Source: Mixta intestinalis | GTDB lineage: Bacteria > Pseudomonadota > Gammaproteobacteria > Enterobacterales > Enterobacteriaceae | Assembly: GCF_009914055.1 (NCBI RefSeq) | Contig: NZ_CP028271.1 | Location: forward strand, 3,844,001 to 3,908,000 | Direction: 5' to 3' | DNA: 64,000 nt | Shown here: in pieces, positions 32,794-41,888 of the stretch | Layout: each line of letters begins with the position of its first letter | Position numbering within the stretch: position 1 is the stretch's first letter | The notes under the pieces: generated by a model | Database searches by the model: none | What the model was told of the DNA's origin: nothing | The model's input: only the letters and a program-made list of their open reading frames with translations | Position numbers and translations under genes: made by a program

Positions 32794-34176
32794 ATGGTCA
32801 GTCATGCACATGTTTCAGCACAAACCACCTGGATGCGCAACGTCCTGTTAATCTCGCTGGTTACCGCCGTAGGCGGGTTCCTGTTTGGTTTTGATAACGG
32901 CAGTATTTCCGGTTCCGTTGGTTTTTTACAGGACAAGTTCGCGCTGGATGCTGATGGTATCGGATGGGTAACCTCATCCATTATTGTCGGCTGTATTATC
33001 GGCGTGGCCATGGCTGGCCCGCTTTCTGATGCGGCAGGGAGGAAGAAAGTTCTGCTGCTGACGGCGCTGATTTTCATCTTTGGCGTGCTGGGTGAAGCGT
33101 TGGCTTCCTCGCCGGAAATGCTGGTGTGGTTTCGTATCCTGGTTGGCATCGGTATTGGTCTGGAAACTACGGTTGCGCCGCTGTATATCGCTGAAGTTTC
33201 TCCGGCGCATATTCGTGGACGGCTGGTTTCGCTTAACCAGCTCTTTAACTGCATCGGTAACCTGGCGGTGTTCGCCATCGCGGCAATTATTGCCAGCCAG
33301 GCCAGCGAAGCGTGGAATATAGAGCACGGCTGGCGGGTGATTTTCGCCACCGGTATCGTTCCGGCAATTGTTTTCCTGCTGCTGCTGGCCTGGGTGCCGG
33401 AAAGCCCGCGCTGGCTGGTACGGAAGGGACGCGATGAGCAGGGGCTGGATATTCTGCGCAAGATTAACCCGGACGAAGAAGCCGCCAGAGAACAGCTTAA
33501 GGCGATTAAAGCTGCGTTGCTTAATGAGCACTCGGCGCGCCTGAGGGATCTGTTCGCTCCCCGGTTACGTAAGGCGCTGGCAATCGGCTTCTGCGTGGCG
33601 CTTTTCCAGCAGATTACCGGTATCAACGCCATTTTCTATTACGCGCCGGAAATCTTTAAAACCGCAGGCGTAAATGTCAGCGGTGCGATGTCCTTTACCG
33701 TATTGATTGGCCTGACGCTGGTGGCATCAACGCTGGTTTCGATGTGGATTATCGATAAAGTTGGGCGGCGCACGCTGCTGATTTTTGGCTCGGTGGGCAT
33801 GGCTATCGCGCTTGGTTGCACCGGTATGCTGTTCCGCGCCAGCGAAACGCATACTACCTGGCTGCTGATCTGTATTCTGGCCTACGTTGCGGTGTTTGCG
33901 GTTTCGTATGGCACGGTTGCCTGGGTCATTATTGCGGAAATTTTCCCCATTCATGTGCGCGGCGTTGCCGTATCCATTGCCACTTTCGCCTTATGGGGCG
34001 GCAACTTTTTTGTTTCCCGCTTTTTTCCGGTGCTGGTGGAAAATATCAGTGCGGCCAACACCTTCTTTATTTTCGCAGGGATTTCCGTTATCGCATTATT
34101 ATTTGTCCTGGCAATGGTTCCCGAAACAAAAGGTAAAACGCTGGAAGAAATTGAGCTGGAAATGCACGGAAAATAA
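32794..34176 (+). CDS. Sugar porter (MFS proton symporter) of the second sugar cluster
   Basis: This is a 460-residue 12-helix transporter from ATG 32794, which follows GGAGAG; the longer open frame overlaps the kinase gene and is not coding at its 5' end. Signatures: GGFLFGFDNGSISGS, SDAAGRKK, PESPRWLVRKG, KVGRRTLL, PETKGKTLEE. It belongs to the same broad family as XylE/GalP. Its operon partners are two kinases and an oxidoreductase, so it should import their substrate. Confidence 0.88.
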   Translation: MVSHAHVSAQTTWMRNVLLISLVTAVGGFLFGFDNGSISGSVGFLQDKFALDADGIGWVTSSIIVGCIIGVAMAGPLSDAAGRKKVLLLTALIFIFGVLGEALASSPEMLVWFRILVGIGIGLETTVAPLYIAEVSPAHIRGRLVSLNQLFNCIGNLAVFAIAAIIASQASEAWNIEHGWRVIFATGIVPAIVFLLLLAWVPESPRWLVRKGRDEQGLDILRKINPDEEAAREQLKAIKAALLNEHSARLRDLFAPRLRKALAIGFCVALFQQITGINAIFYYAPEIFKTAGVNVSGAMSFTVLIGLTLVASTLVSMWIIDKVGRRTLLIFGSVGMAIALGCTGMLFRASETHTTWLLICILAYVAVFAVSYGTVAWVIIAEIFPIHVRGVAVSIATFALWGGNFFVSRFFPVLVENISAANTFFIFAGISVIALLFVLAMVPETKGKTLEEIELEMHGK

Positions 34177-34263
34177 TAAATTAAATTTTAAATCAAAGGA
34201 TGGAAAACGACTCAATACCTTAAATCTCACGCCATTTACTAATTGAAAATAATACCGGAGAAC

Positions 34264-34764
34264 ATGATGAGACCTGGGAAAATCCTACACCCACAGATCG
34301 CCTCAGCGCTGGCCAGCTTAGGCCACGGCGATATTATTCTGGTTACCGATGCGGGCGCGCCTATTCCGGCTGAGGCCAATCGAATCGATCTGGCTTTCTG
34401 CGCGGGTACGGTTGATTTACTTGAAATATTACGTGTGTTACGTCAGGAAATATTTATCGAAGATGTCATCTTCGCTGATGAAGTGCCGGAAAGTAACCCT
34501 AAACTTTTCCGCGACGTAACGGAAATATTTACCGGTTCGGGCGCAGACTTTACTTTAATTCCCCATAAAAAGTTAGTGGCGGATATTTACACGTCGGCAA
34601 GGGTTGTTATCCGTTCCGGCTCATTAATGCCGTGGGGTAATTTCGGACTGGTTGCCAGTACCGATCCGGATGCCTGGTTTGATGATTCAATGAAAATGAT
34701 CCCTGAATATAAAGAGAGATCGGCACGCATTAAAAATAACGCCGTTCCCAGAATTAAAAAATAA
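34264..34764 (+). CDS. RbsD/FucU-family sugar mutarotase
   Basis: This is a 166-residue protein from ATG 34264 (or 34267) behind GGAG. RbsD/FucU features: start MMRPGKILHPQI, SLGHGDIILVTDAGAPIP with the family His and Asp, RIDLAFCAG, and VIRSGSLMPWGNFGL near the end. Family members interconvert pyranose and furanose or alpha and beta forms of ribose or fucose. It is somewhat longer than RbsD (139). It suggests that the pathway substrate or an intermediate is a cyclising free sugar. Confidence 0.85.
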   Translation: MMRPGKILHPQIASALASLGHGDIILVTDAGAPIPAEANRIDLAFCAGTVDLLEILRVLRQEIFIEDVIFADEVPESNPKLFRDVTEIFTGSGADFTLIPHKKLVADIYTSARVVIRSGSLMPWGNFGLVASTDPDAWFDDSMKMIPEYKERSARIKNNAVPRIKK

Positions 34765-34778
34765 TTACGGGTAAACAT

Positions 34779-36158
34779 ATGAAAACAACATATCGTATGA
34801 GCTATAGGTTGTCCCTTATTGCGTCATTAGCCGGTTTGTTGTACGGGTTCGACTCCGCCGTTATTGCGGGCGCGATATCGCATCTGAGCAGATATTTCTC
34901 TCTCGATGCAATGGGAACCGGATGGGCGGTTTCTTCAGTGGTGCTCGGCTTTATGATCGGCGCGTTCAGCGGGCAATTTATTACCAATGCGTTAGGCAGG
35001 AAAAAAGCGTTGATCATCACCGGGCTGCTGGTCTTTTTATCCGGCATTTTCACCGCCTTTCCCTACAACTTTACGCTGTTCATTATTTTCAGAATTATTG
35101 GTGGGATCGGCGTGGGGCTGGGTTCTGCTACTGCGCCGGTCTACATTGGTGAAATCTCAGCGCAGAAGATTCGCGGGAAAACGCTGGGCTTTTATCAGAT
35201 GATGATCGCCTTCGGCATACTGGCGGTGTATATGGTTAACGCGCTGGTTGCCAGCTGGACGACCGATCCTGAATGGGCTACCCAATACTCCTGGCGTTTT
35301 ATGCTGGGAGCGATGGCGTTACCCGGCTGCCTGTTTATGATTCTCGCTTTCTTTTTACCGGAATCCCCCCGCTGGTTGATTAACAAAAACCGCGAAGAAG
35401 AAGCCAGTACGATTATTAAATATGTTAACGGACAGGAGTACGATAGCGGGGCGGCTATCGCCGAGATCAAACGCTCTTTCCAGAATAAGAACCCTTCTGA
35501 TAAAAGCGAAAGCATTCTGTCGAAAAAATATCGCCGGGTGTCGATTATTATCCTGACGATGGCGCTGCTGGCAAACCTGTGCGGCATTAACGCCGTGCTC
35601 TATTACGGCAATGTGCTGTTTGAAAACATCGGTATCGCCAGCGAAAAAACCGCGTACTATCAACAGATCGTTATCGGTGTCGCTTTCTTTGCCGCAGCGG
35701 TCTGGGCCGTTTATCGTGTGGAAAAATATGGACGGCGTAAGCTGCTGATCGTTGGCTCTTTTGTCTGCTTCTTATCCATTACGCTGCTGGGTATATTAAT
35801 CTGGATGGGGATTTCCAGTCTGTTTATGCTGGCGATCATGATTATCTATATTCTGTTCTTCGGCGGCACCGTTGGCCCTATCCTGTGGATCATTATTCCG
35901 GAGCTGGCGCCGAACCTGATACGTGACAAGCTGATGTCCTGGGCCACGCTGCTGATCTGGACCGGTAGCTTTATCGTTTCGCAAACTTTCCCGATGCTTA
36001 CCAACAGCGAACTGCTTAACCGGCTGTTTAACGGTAGCTTCCCGTTCTTTATGTATGGGTTCTGCTGCCTGCTGTGGTTCCTGCTGAATGTTTTCTTTGT
36101 GACGGAAACTAAGGATAAATCACTGGAGCAAATCAGCGCGGAAATGAGTAAAGCCTGA
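34779..36158 (+). CDS. Second sugar porter (MFS) of the second sugar cluster
   Basis: This is a 459-residue 12-helix transporter starting 14 bases after the mutarotase stop. Signatures: GLLYGFDSAVIAGA, NALGRKKA, PESPRWLINKN, KYGRRKLL, and a weak PETKG-like VTETKDKSLEQ at the end. It diverges clearly from the porter at 32794, so it is not a recent duplicate; it may import a different sugar or the same one at another affinity. Last gene of the operon before a hairpin at 36173-36200. Confidence 0.86.
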   Translation: MKTTYRMSYRLSLIASLAGLLYGFDSAVIAGAISHLSRYFSLDAMGTGWAVSSVVLGFMIGAFSGQFITNALGRKKALIITGLLVFLSGIFTAFPYNFTLFIIFRIIGGIGVGLGSATAPVYIGEISAQKIRGKTLGFYQMMIAFGILAVYMVNALVASWTTDPEWATQYSWRFMLGAMALPGCLFMILAFFLPESPRWLINKNREEEASTIIKYVNGQEYDSGAAIAEIKRSFQNKNPSDKSESILSKKYRRVSIIILTMALLANLCGINAVLYYGNVLFENIGIASEKTAYYQQIVIGVAFFAAAVWAVYRVEKYGRRKLLIVGSFVCFLSITLLGILIWMGISSLFMLAIMIIYILFFGGTVGPILWIIIPELAPNLIRDKLMSWATLLIWTGSFIVSQTFPMLTNSELLNRLFNGSFPFFMYGFCCLLWFLLNVFFVTETKDKSLEQISAEMSKA

Positions 36159-36172
36159 GAAGCTTATCGATA

Positions 36173-36200
36173 AAACCGGTCAGCCAGGCCACAGGCCGGT
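36173..36200 (+). terminator. Hairpin ending the second sugar operon
   Basis: AACCGG and CCGGTT arms enclose a nested GGCC-ACA-GGCC stem shortly after the stop of the porter gene. It is followed by ATAT rather than a clean T-run, so termination strength is uncertain. Confidence 0.5.
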
Positions 36201-36493
36201 TATATCAGCGCATTAATTAACGGTATATTTACGCGACAGCGTAATAAGCGAGAGTTAAATAAAATTATCGTTTCTTATTATCATTTTTACATCAAAAAAA
36301 TAACAACCAACAATATACCTGTACCCATTTTATCAACCGCAGTAGAGATAAACCTCACGCTTGTTCTTCCTCACTTTATAACGTTATCGAAGGTAACTTT
36401 CTGTCTGGCTATTAATCCGTCACGTGGGTAAAATTCTGCGTTAAAATATTGCCTGTTTTATGGCGAAACCTTTCCCAAAAGGCGGATCACGCG
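36201..36493. other. AT-rich region upstream of the AAA+ gene
   Basis: About 290 bases with poly-A and poly-T tracts and no gene. It must hold the promoter of the AAA+ operon; several TTAAAAT-like hexamers are present but none stands out. Confidence 0.4.
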
Positions 36494-39400
36494 GTGACGT
36501 TTAAAGAACTGCTAAAATTTTTATTCCCTGAATGGCAAATTTTTTCGATTTACAGAAAACACGGCCTTACGGCCAAAGCACAGCCGGTACAGTCTGATTC
36601 ACCGTTACGGTATCAGCAGACCAGAGCCTCAGCGCAAACGGCTGCCGCCGCTCAGCGGACAAAAAAATCTGGCAGCGTCGATCGCGTGAAGACTGCCTCC
36701 GCCTGGTCACGGGCTTCTAAAAAAATCAAAAATGATGAGCTGAACCGCAAATTTAGCGCTATCGGGAAAGATCTCACGCAGCATATTGTCGGGCAATTAC
36801 AGTGCCAGGCCAATCTGCTGCGCGCTTTTAAGCGCCCGTTTGTGGCGGGACGTGACAGGCTGATGCCAGCGAATACTCTTTTTCTGTTGGGCGGCGAAAG
36901 TTCCGGCAGACATACGCTGATCGTCCAGATCGTTAAGCAGCTGGCAGAGCGGGCGCTGATCCAGGAGGATCGCGTAAACCGTTTAGATCTGGCGCGTTAT
37001 GCCAGCGCCGGTGATGAACAGAACTTTATTCAGGAATTAGGCAATTCGCTGCGCGACCGGGCTGAAGTCATTGTCTTCGAAAATTTCGAGCGGTGTGCAG
37101 ACAGCTATTTGTGGCCTGTGGCACAGCTGGTTACCAGCGGACAATATCAATATATGCCCGCCGGAGACGCAACCAGCCTTCTGACAGCAAGCGGTAAGTA
37201 CCTGGTATTTATCAGCAGCGTACGCGAAAGCGACGTGTCCGAGAGGTTTGGCGCTTCGTTTATGCAGGCGGTGAACGATATCATTCATGTGGATGACTAT
37301 ACGCCAGACGAAATTAAGCAGCTGACGTTGCGCTTTCTCAGCGGCCTGGAGCAGCGTAGTCAGAAAAACCTGCACTTTACGCTCTATTATGATGATGCGG
37401 TTGTGCAGTACTGTACCGCCAGATACAACAAGAAGCAGGGGCTGATGGCCATTCAGCATTACCTGCACGAGGTCATCTATAAAGCGCTGGTCGAGTATCG
37501 TTTGCAGGATAACGCTTCCAGCGGCGGCAAACTCTATTTTGAGGTTATTGACGATGCGCTGGTGTTAAAACCAGAGTCTCCTGCGGCGAATCCTGTTTAC
37601 CTGAATACGCTGCTTCCCAATCGACAAAATGACAATTTACTGGCGGTTCAGCAGGAGCTGGAATCGGTAATTGGGCTACAAAGCGTGAAAGAGTATGTAC
37701 TGGGGCTGGAGAATAATGCCAGAGTACAGAAGCGGAGAGAGAAAGCGGGCTATAAATTCTCCCCTGTTTCGATGCATATGATTTTCACCGGCAACCCCGG
37801 CACCGGTAAAACCATGATGGCGCGTATCGTTGCCAGGTATTTGAAAGCCATTGGCGTTCTGACGGGAGGCCAGCTGAAGGAAGTTACCCGAGCCGACCTG
37901 GTAGGGAAGTATGTCGGACATACGGCCCGACTAACGAATGAGGTTATCCAGTCCGCGTTGGGCGGCGTACTGTTTATCGATGAAGCCTACGCGCTGTGTC
38001 GCGATCGCCATGATGTTTTTGGTATTGAAGCTGTCGATGCGCTGGTAAAAGGAATAGAAGACCATCGCGATAATCTGGTGGTTATTCTGGCTGGCTATAG
38101 CGATGAGATGCAAACCTTCCTGCAGGCCAACAGCGGTCTGAAATCACGCTTCCCGAACCTAATCCATTTCGATGACTACAGTGCCGATGAGATGTTAAAA
38201 ATTGCCGGTATCACGGCGCGATCCAAAGGCTATGTGATTGACGAAGCCTGCAACGAGTCGCTTATCCGGCAGTTTGAAAAAAGCCAGATTAAAGGGCGCA
38301 ACGACAGCGGCAACGGACGTCTGGTCAGGAATATTATCGAAAGCGCCATCGTTGAGCAGTCCAGGCGCCTGGCGCGCGATCCGAAGGCCGATATGGGGCT
38401 GTTGATGGCGGAAGATTTCAGGTTTGACCGTCATCAGGATTTTGATTTAGAAAGCGCGCTGGCGTCGATAGTCGGCCTGGAGAACGTTAAAGAAGCGATT
38501 CGCGCTCAGCACACCATGCTGCTGGCCGATGAGAAACGGCGTAAGGCGGATGTGGTGGTTGATATCCGACAATCACTCAACATTATCTTTACCGGTAATC
38601 CCGGCACCGGAAAAACGACGATTGCCCGCGTGATGGCTGCCATGTTTAAAAATATGGGGCTGCTAAAGCAGGGCCAGCTCATTGAAACCGACCGTAGTGG
38701 TCTGGTCTCCGAGTATTACGGTAAAACGGCAGAGAAGACTGAAGCCATGATCAAAAGTGCGCTGGGTGGCGTGCTGTTTATCGATGAAGCCTATTCGCTC
38801 TCTGCCAACAGCCCTAATGATAAAGAAGCTATCGATACGCTGGTTAAGCTTATTGAGGATTATCGCGGTGAGCTTGTCGTCATCCTGGCCGGGTATAAAA
38901 AAGAAATGGCTGACTTCATGAAGAATAATTCCGGGCTGGAATCACGTTTTCCGCTGGTTATTCATTTCCCGGACTATACGGTAGAGGAGCTGTATAAAAT
39001 CGCGCTGTTACAGGTGACCAATAAAGGCTTCCGGCTTACCGGGCAGGCGCAGGCCAGGCTGCATGAATCAGTAGCGGCGGCGAGCCGAACCGCCTCAGCG
39101 CATTCCGGCAACGGGCGTATGGTACGTAATATGCTGGAGAACATTTTACGCAAACAGTCAGCGCGTATTGCGACCACTGAAGTGGCGGCTGCCGAGCTAA
39201 CCACCATTCTCCCGGAGGATATTGGCGAAGCGCGCCCGGGCGGGAAAACCTACGATCTGGAGGCGGTGCTTAACGATATTATCGGGCTGAGCGAGGTTAA
39301 AACCTATATCCGTAGCCTCTATGCCCGACTGCGGGTACTGAGCGAGCGGCGCAAAATGGGGCTGCCTGTAGATGCCAGTCAGACTTTGCACATGATTTTC

Positions 39401-40048
39401 AAAGGCAACCCCGGCACCGGTAAAACGATGATGGCGCGTATTATCGCCGACGTGCTTGCGCATATTAATGTTATTCAGACGAATAACCTGGTTGAAACGG
39501 ACCGGGCGGGTCTGGTAGCGGGTTATGTAGGTCAGACGGCGATAAAAACCACGGAGAAAGTCAGGGAGGCGATGGATGGCGTGCTGTTTATCGATGAAGC
39601 CTATGCCCTGGCTCAGGGCGGTGCCAATGATTTTGGCCGCGAGGCGATCGATACGCTGGTTAAGCTGATGGATGATAATCGCGATCGGCTGGTAGTGATC
39701 CTGGCCGGTTACAGTCAAAACATGGATGAGTTCCTGGAAATGAACCCCGGCCTTAAATCGCGTTTCCCTAATATTATCCAGTTCGATGATTACCGCGTGG
39801 ACGAGTTGATGCGCATTGCCGACCAGCTTTATCAGAAACGTGGCTACGTGCTGGAAGAGGCGGCGCGGCAGAAGATGCGCGCGCTGTTTACGCAGGCGGT
39901 CAGCGAAACGGCGTTCGGCAACGGGCGCTACGTACGTAACGTTTTTGAAAAATCATTGAATCAGCAGGCGCTACGGTTAAGCACCGATCCGGATCTGACG
40001 CGGGAAGAGCTGATTACGATTGAAGCCAGCGATATTAGCGTGCGCTAG
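36494..40048 (+). CDS. Four-domain AAA+ ATPase: degenerate Clp-like domain plus three CbxX/SpoVK-type domains
   Basis: This is a roughly 1,184-residue cytoplasmic protein. Three tandem domains each have GNPGTGKT (Walker A at 37790, 38594 and 39404) and GVLFIDEAY (Walker B), the LESRFP/LKSRFP stretch and NGR(Y/L/M)VRN sensor region of the CbxX/CfxQ (SpoVK, EccA) family. Ahead of them (about 36750-37500) lies a ClpB-D2-like AAA domain whose Walker A is GESSGRHT, lacking the Lys, and whose Walker B is VIVFENFER, so it probably cannot hydrolyse ATP. The N-terminus is basic and possibly disordered. GTG at 36494 behind AAGGCGG is preferred; a TTG at 36449 has no ribosome-binding site. Cotranscribed with two membrane proteins. 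Role unknown. Confidence 0.85.
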   Translation: MTFKELLKFLFPEWQIFSIYRKHGLTAKAQPVQSDSPLRYQQTRASAQTAAAAQRTKKSGSVDRVKTASAWSRASKKIKNDELNRKFSAIGKDLTQHIVGQLQCQANLLRAFKRPFVAGRDRLMPANTLFLLGGESSGRHTLIVQIVKQLAERALIQEDRVNRLDLARYASAGDEQNFIQELGNSLRDRAEVIVFENFERCADSYLWPVAQLVTSGQYQYMPAGDATSLLTASGKYLVFISSVRESDVSERFGASFMQAVNDIIHVDDYTPDEIKQLTLRFLSGLEQRSQKNLHFTLYYDDAVVQYCTARYNKKQGLMAIQHYLHEVIYKALVEYRLQDNASSGGKLYFEVIDDALVLKPESPAANPVYLNTLLPNRQNDNLLAVQQELESVIGLQSVKEYVLGLENNARVQKRREKAGYKFSPVSMHMIFTGNPGTGKTMMARIVARYLKAIGVLTGGQLKEVTRADLVGKYVGHTARLTNEVIQSALGGVLFIDEAYALCRDRHDVFGIEAVDALVKGIEDHRDNLVVILAGYSDEMQTFLQANSGLKSRFPNLIHFDDYSADEMLKIAGITARSKGYVIDEACNESLIRQFEKSQIKGRNDSGNGRLVRNIIESAIVEQSRRLARDPKADMGLLMAEDFRFDRHQDFDLESALASIVGLENVKEAIRAQHTMLLADEKRRKADVVVDIRQSLNIIFTGNPGTGKTTIARVMAAMFKNMGLLKQGQLIETDRSGLVSEYYGKTAEKTEAMIKSALGGVLFIDEAYSLSANSPNDKEAIDTLVKLIEDYRGELVVILAGYKKEMADFMKNNSGLESRFPLVIHFPDYTVEELYKIALLQVTNKGFRLTGQAQARLHESVAAASRTASAHSGNGRMVRNMLENILRKQSARIATTEVAAAELTTILPEDIGEARPGGKTYDLEAVLNDIIGLSEVKTYIRSLYARLRVLSERRKMGLPVDASQTLHMIFKGNPGTGKTMMARIIADVLAHINVIQTNNLVETDRAGLVAGYVGQTAIKTTEKVREAMDGVLFIDEAYALAQGGANDFGREAIDTLVKLMDDNRDRLVVILAGYSQNMDEFLEMNPGLKSRFPNIIQFDDYRVDELMRIADQLYQKRGYVLEEAARQKMRALFTQAVSETAFGNGRYVRNVFEKSLNQQALRLSTDPDLTREELITIEASDISVR

Positions 40049-40088
40049 CTTTCTCCCTGTAAAACAATTTTTATAAATAAGGTAGCCA

Positions 40089-40541
40089 ATGCATTATCAA
40101 GAGCGCCCTGCACCAGGCATCATCGCCAGGCTCTATTTGATGTTTTTTCTCGGGCCACTAACGCTGTTTCTGGTTATTACCCCGCTGGGATTTATGATGG
40201 ATATTTTTACTACCATCAGCAGCGGTTGGATTCCGGCGTCAAGTGTGGGGGTTCCTTCCGCCACGGTTCAGACTTTTTTCATTACATTACTACCGTCATT
40301 CTTCTTTTCCCGCCTGCGAAGTCTCTACTGGTTTCTCCCATGGCTGCTGCCCTTGGTGATTATCGGTTCGCTAAACGTGCTTATTTTCGCCGCAGGTGCC
40401 GGGTTACTGTTTAAGGGGTTCGAAGTGATCAATGGAGGCCGACAGATCATTTTTATCGTTCTTGCCATCGTACAGATCATTATTTCGCGCCTGGCAATGT
40501 GCGCTTATTTTTATTTCAGACCGCTAAAGCCATTGAGTTAA
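40089..40541 (+). CDS. Polytopic membrane protein, partner of the AAA+ ATPase, unknown
   Basis: This is a 150-residue protein with about four hydrophobic segments (residues ~12-38, ~60-75, ~82-108, ~120-143). It begins MHYQERPAPGIIARLYLMFFLGP and has AAGG upstream of the ATG. I do not recognise a family. It starts 40 bases after the AAA+ stop and 4 bases before the next gene, so the three genes form one operon; it may anchor the ATPase to the inner membrane. Confidence 0.7.
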   Translation: MHYQERPAPGIIARLYLMFFLGPLTLFLVITPLGFMMDIFTTISSGWIPASSVGVPSATVQTFFITLLPSFFFSRLRSLYWFLPWLLPLVIIGSLNVLIFAAGAGLLFKGFEVINGGRQIIFIVLAIVQIIISRLAMCAYFYFRPLKPLS

Positions 40542-40545
40542 TCAA

Positions 40546-41220
40546 ATGAATTTTTTTAAGAAAAACAAGTCAGCGCCATCAGAAGCGCAGCATAAGGACA
40601 CGCAACAAAAGCCTCAGGAATGGTGGTTGCAGAGTAAAAATACCCGTACTGAAGAGCAGACAGAGGAAAAGGCTACGAAGAAAAAGAATCCGCTAAGAGC
40701 GTTAGGGTTTATCGCCCTTGCTGTTATAGTCGTTGCTAATTACCTGTCAGACCCTCTTCCCCGCGTGGCAACTGGCCAGGAGGCCGTCGATGCGCTAAAT
40801 ACCGGCATGTCTGATAAGCTTGGCGCAGGCGTGCGCCTGCTGGAAAACGACAGTACGCAGCTTCCGGTTGGAGATTATAACGTAACGTTTCGTAGTGAGA
40901 GTGATGCCAGCGATGGACAGGAAAAGCGGACCATTGAACTTCTGGTGTGGGATTACGCAGCGGTTGACGGTGACTATATACAAGTCTTTTATAACGGTAA
41001 TGCCTTTGGCGATGCCTTTATGATAAAGCATTCGCCACAGGCCTTTCATCTCAACGTAACGCCAGGCGTGCCGGTTACGCTACAGATCAAAGGAATTAAA
41101 GATGGCGGCGGCGGTATTACGTATGCGGCAATGTTTCAGTATAAGCAGCATCATGCGACCTATTACAATCGCGCACCTGTCGCGGGCAGTAATGCCTATA
41201 CCATTACGCTAATCCCTTAA
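40546..41220 (+). CDS. Single-pass membrane protein with extracytoplasmic domain, unknown
   Basis: This is a 224-residue protein. About 48 hydrophilic, charged residues (KKNKSAPSEAQHK, TEEQTEEKATKKKN) precede one membrane segment at about 50-66 (LGFIALAVIVVANYL). The remaining ~155 residues form a beta-rich domain outside the cytoplasm (YNVTFRSESD, IELLVWDYAAVDGDYIQVFYNG, GVPVTLQIKGI). No lipobox. The pattern suggests a periplasmic sensor or binding domain coupled through the membrane to the AAA+ machine. Family not recognised. Confidence 0.7.
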   Translation: MNFFKKNKSAPSEAQHKDTQQKPQEWWLQSKNTRTEEQTEEKATKKKNPLRALGFIALAVIVVANYLSDPLPRVATGQEAVDALNTGMSDKLGAGVRLLENDSTQLPVGDYNVTFRSESDASDGQEKRTIELLVWDYAAVDGDYIQVFYNGNAFGDAFMIKHSPQAFHLNVTPGVPVTLQIKGIKDGGGGITYAAMFQYKQHHATYYNRAPVAGSNAYTITLIP

Positions 41221-41246
41221 CCACCAGAAGAATAACCACTTTTTAA

Positions 41247-41300
41247 AAAGGGATATATAACGAAGTGCATTATTGTTCCGTATCCCTTTGACCTTTTTTA
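41247..41300 (+). terminator. Probable terminator of the AAA+ operon
   Basis: AAAGGGATA (41247-41255) pairs with TATCCCTTT (41281-41289) around a 25-base loop, followed by GACCTTTTTT. It lies just after the stop of the third gene. Confidence 0.6.
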
Positions 41301-41783
41301 GTCTTTATTCTATATTCGCTTGCTTTTTATCGAGTTCGGAACTTTCTAATATAATAACGTAGCATCAGGAGCTATTGTTATAGTCAGCAGATTCCACTAT
41401 TTCACCTGTTCCTGAGCAAAAAAATAACCATTTTTATTTTATGGTTATATTCCCCGTGGGGGAAAAACGGGCAATTTGTGTTGGAATAAAGTGCCAAAGC
41501 GATAAATAACGTTACGACGTTTCTTGTATTGAAAATTGAGATTAACCTATGTTTAACTTTTATTTATTTAGTATTTAACTTATCGCGCACATTGCTCTAT
41601 GTGGTGCAACAGTAATACAAAAAACCAACATGATCGATTATATTAAAACAATATGCTAATACATGCTTTCATCGTGGTTATTAATTTCATATTGCATGCA
41701 TAATAGTGATCTCCGTCACAGTTTTGGCCCTTGTCGGCGTTAGAATAACGCTACTTTCAGTTAACCCTTTGAAGGTACGTATG
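41301..41783. other. Intergenic region upstream of speFL
   Basis: About 480 AT-rich bases without a gene. Two perfect inverted repeats sit side by side: ATAACCAT/ATGGTTAT (41424-41448) and TTCCCC/GGGGAA (41450-41464). The promoter for speFL-speF-potE should lie near 41690-41760. Confidence 0.45.
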
Positions 41784-41888
41784 ATGGAAAACAATAACCG
41801 ACTGATGCCACATATCAGGCGGACAACTCATATAATGATGTTTGCCCACCGCAATAGCTTCGACTTTCATTTCTTTAATGCCCGGTAG
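41784..41888 (+). CDS. speFL: SpeFL ornithine-sensing leader peptide
   Basis: This is a 34-residue peptide beginning MENNNRLMPHIRRTTHIM and ending FAHRNSFDFHFFNAR, nearly identical to E. coli SpeFL as I remember it. It contains the HIRRxxH ornithine-recognition motif and the FDFHFFNAR arrest region. In E. coli ornithine stalls the ribosome at the end of this peptide, which blocks Rho and allows speF transcription. GAAGG upstream; an ATG three bases earlier is also in frame. It lies 257 bases ahead of speF. Confidence 0.95.
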   Translation: MENNNRLMPHIRRTTHIMMFAHRNSFDFHFFNAR

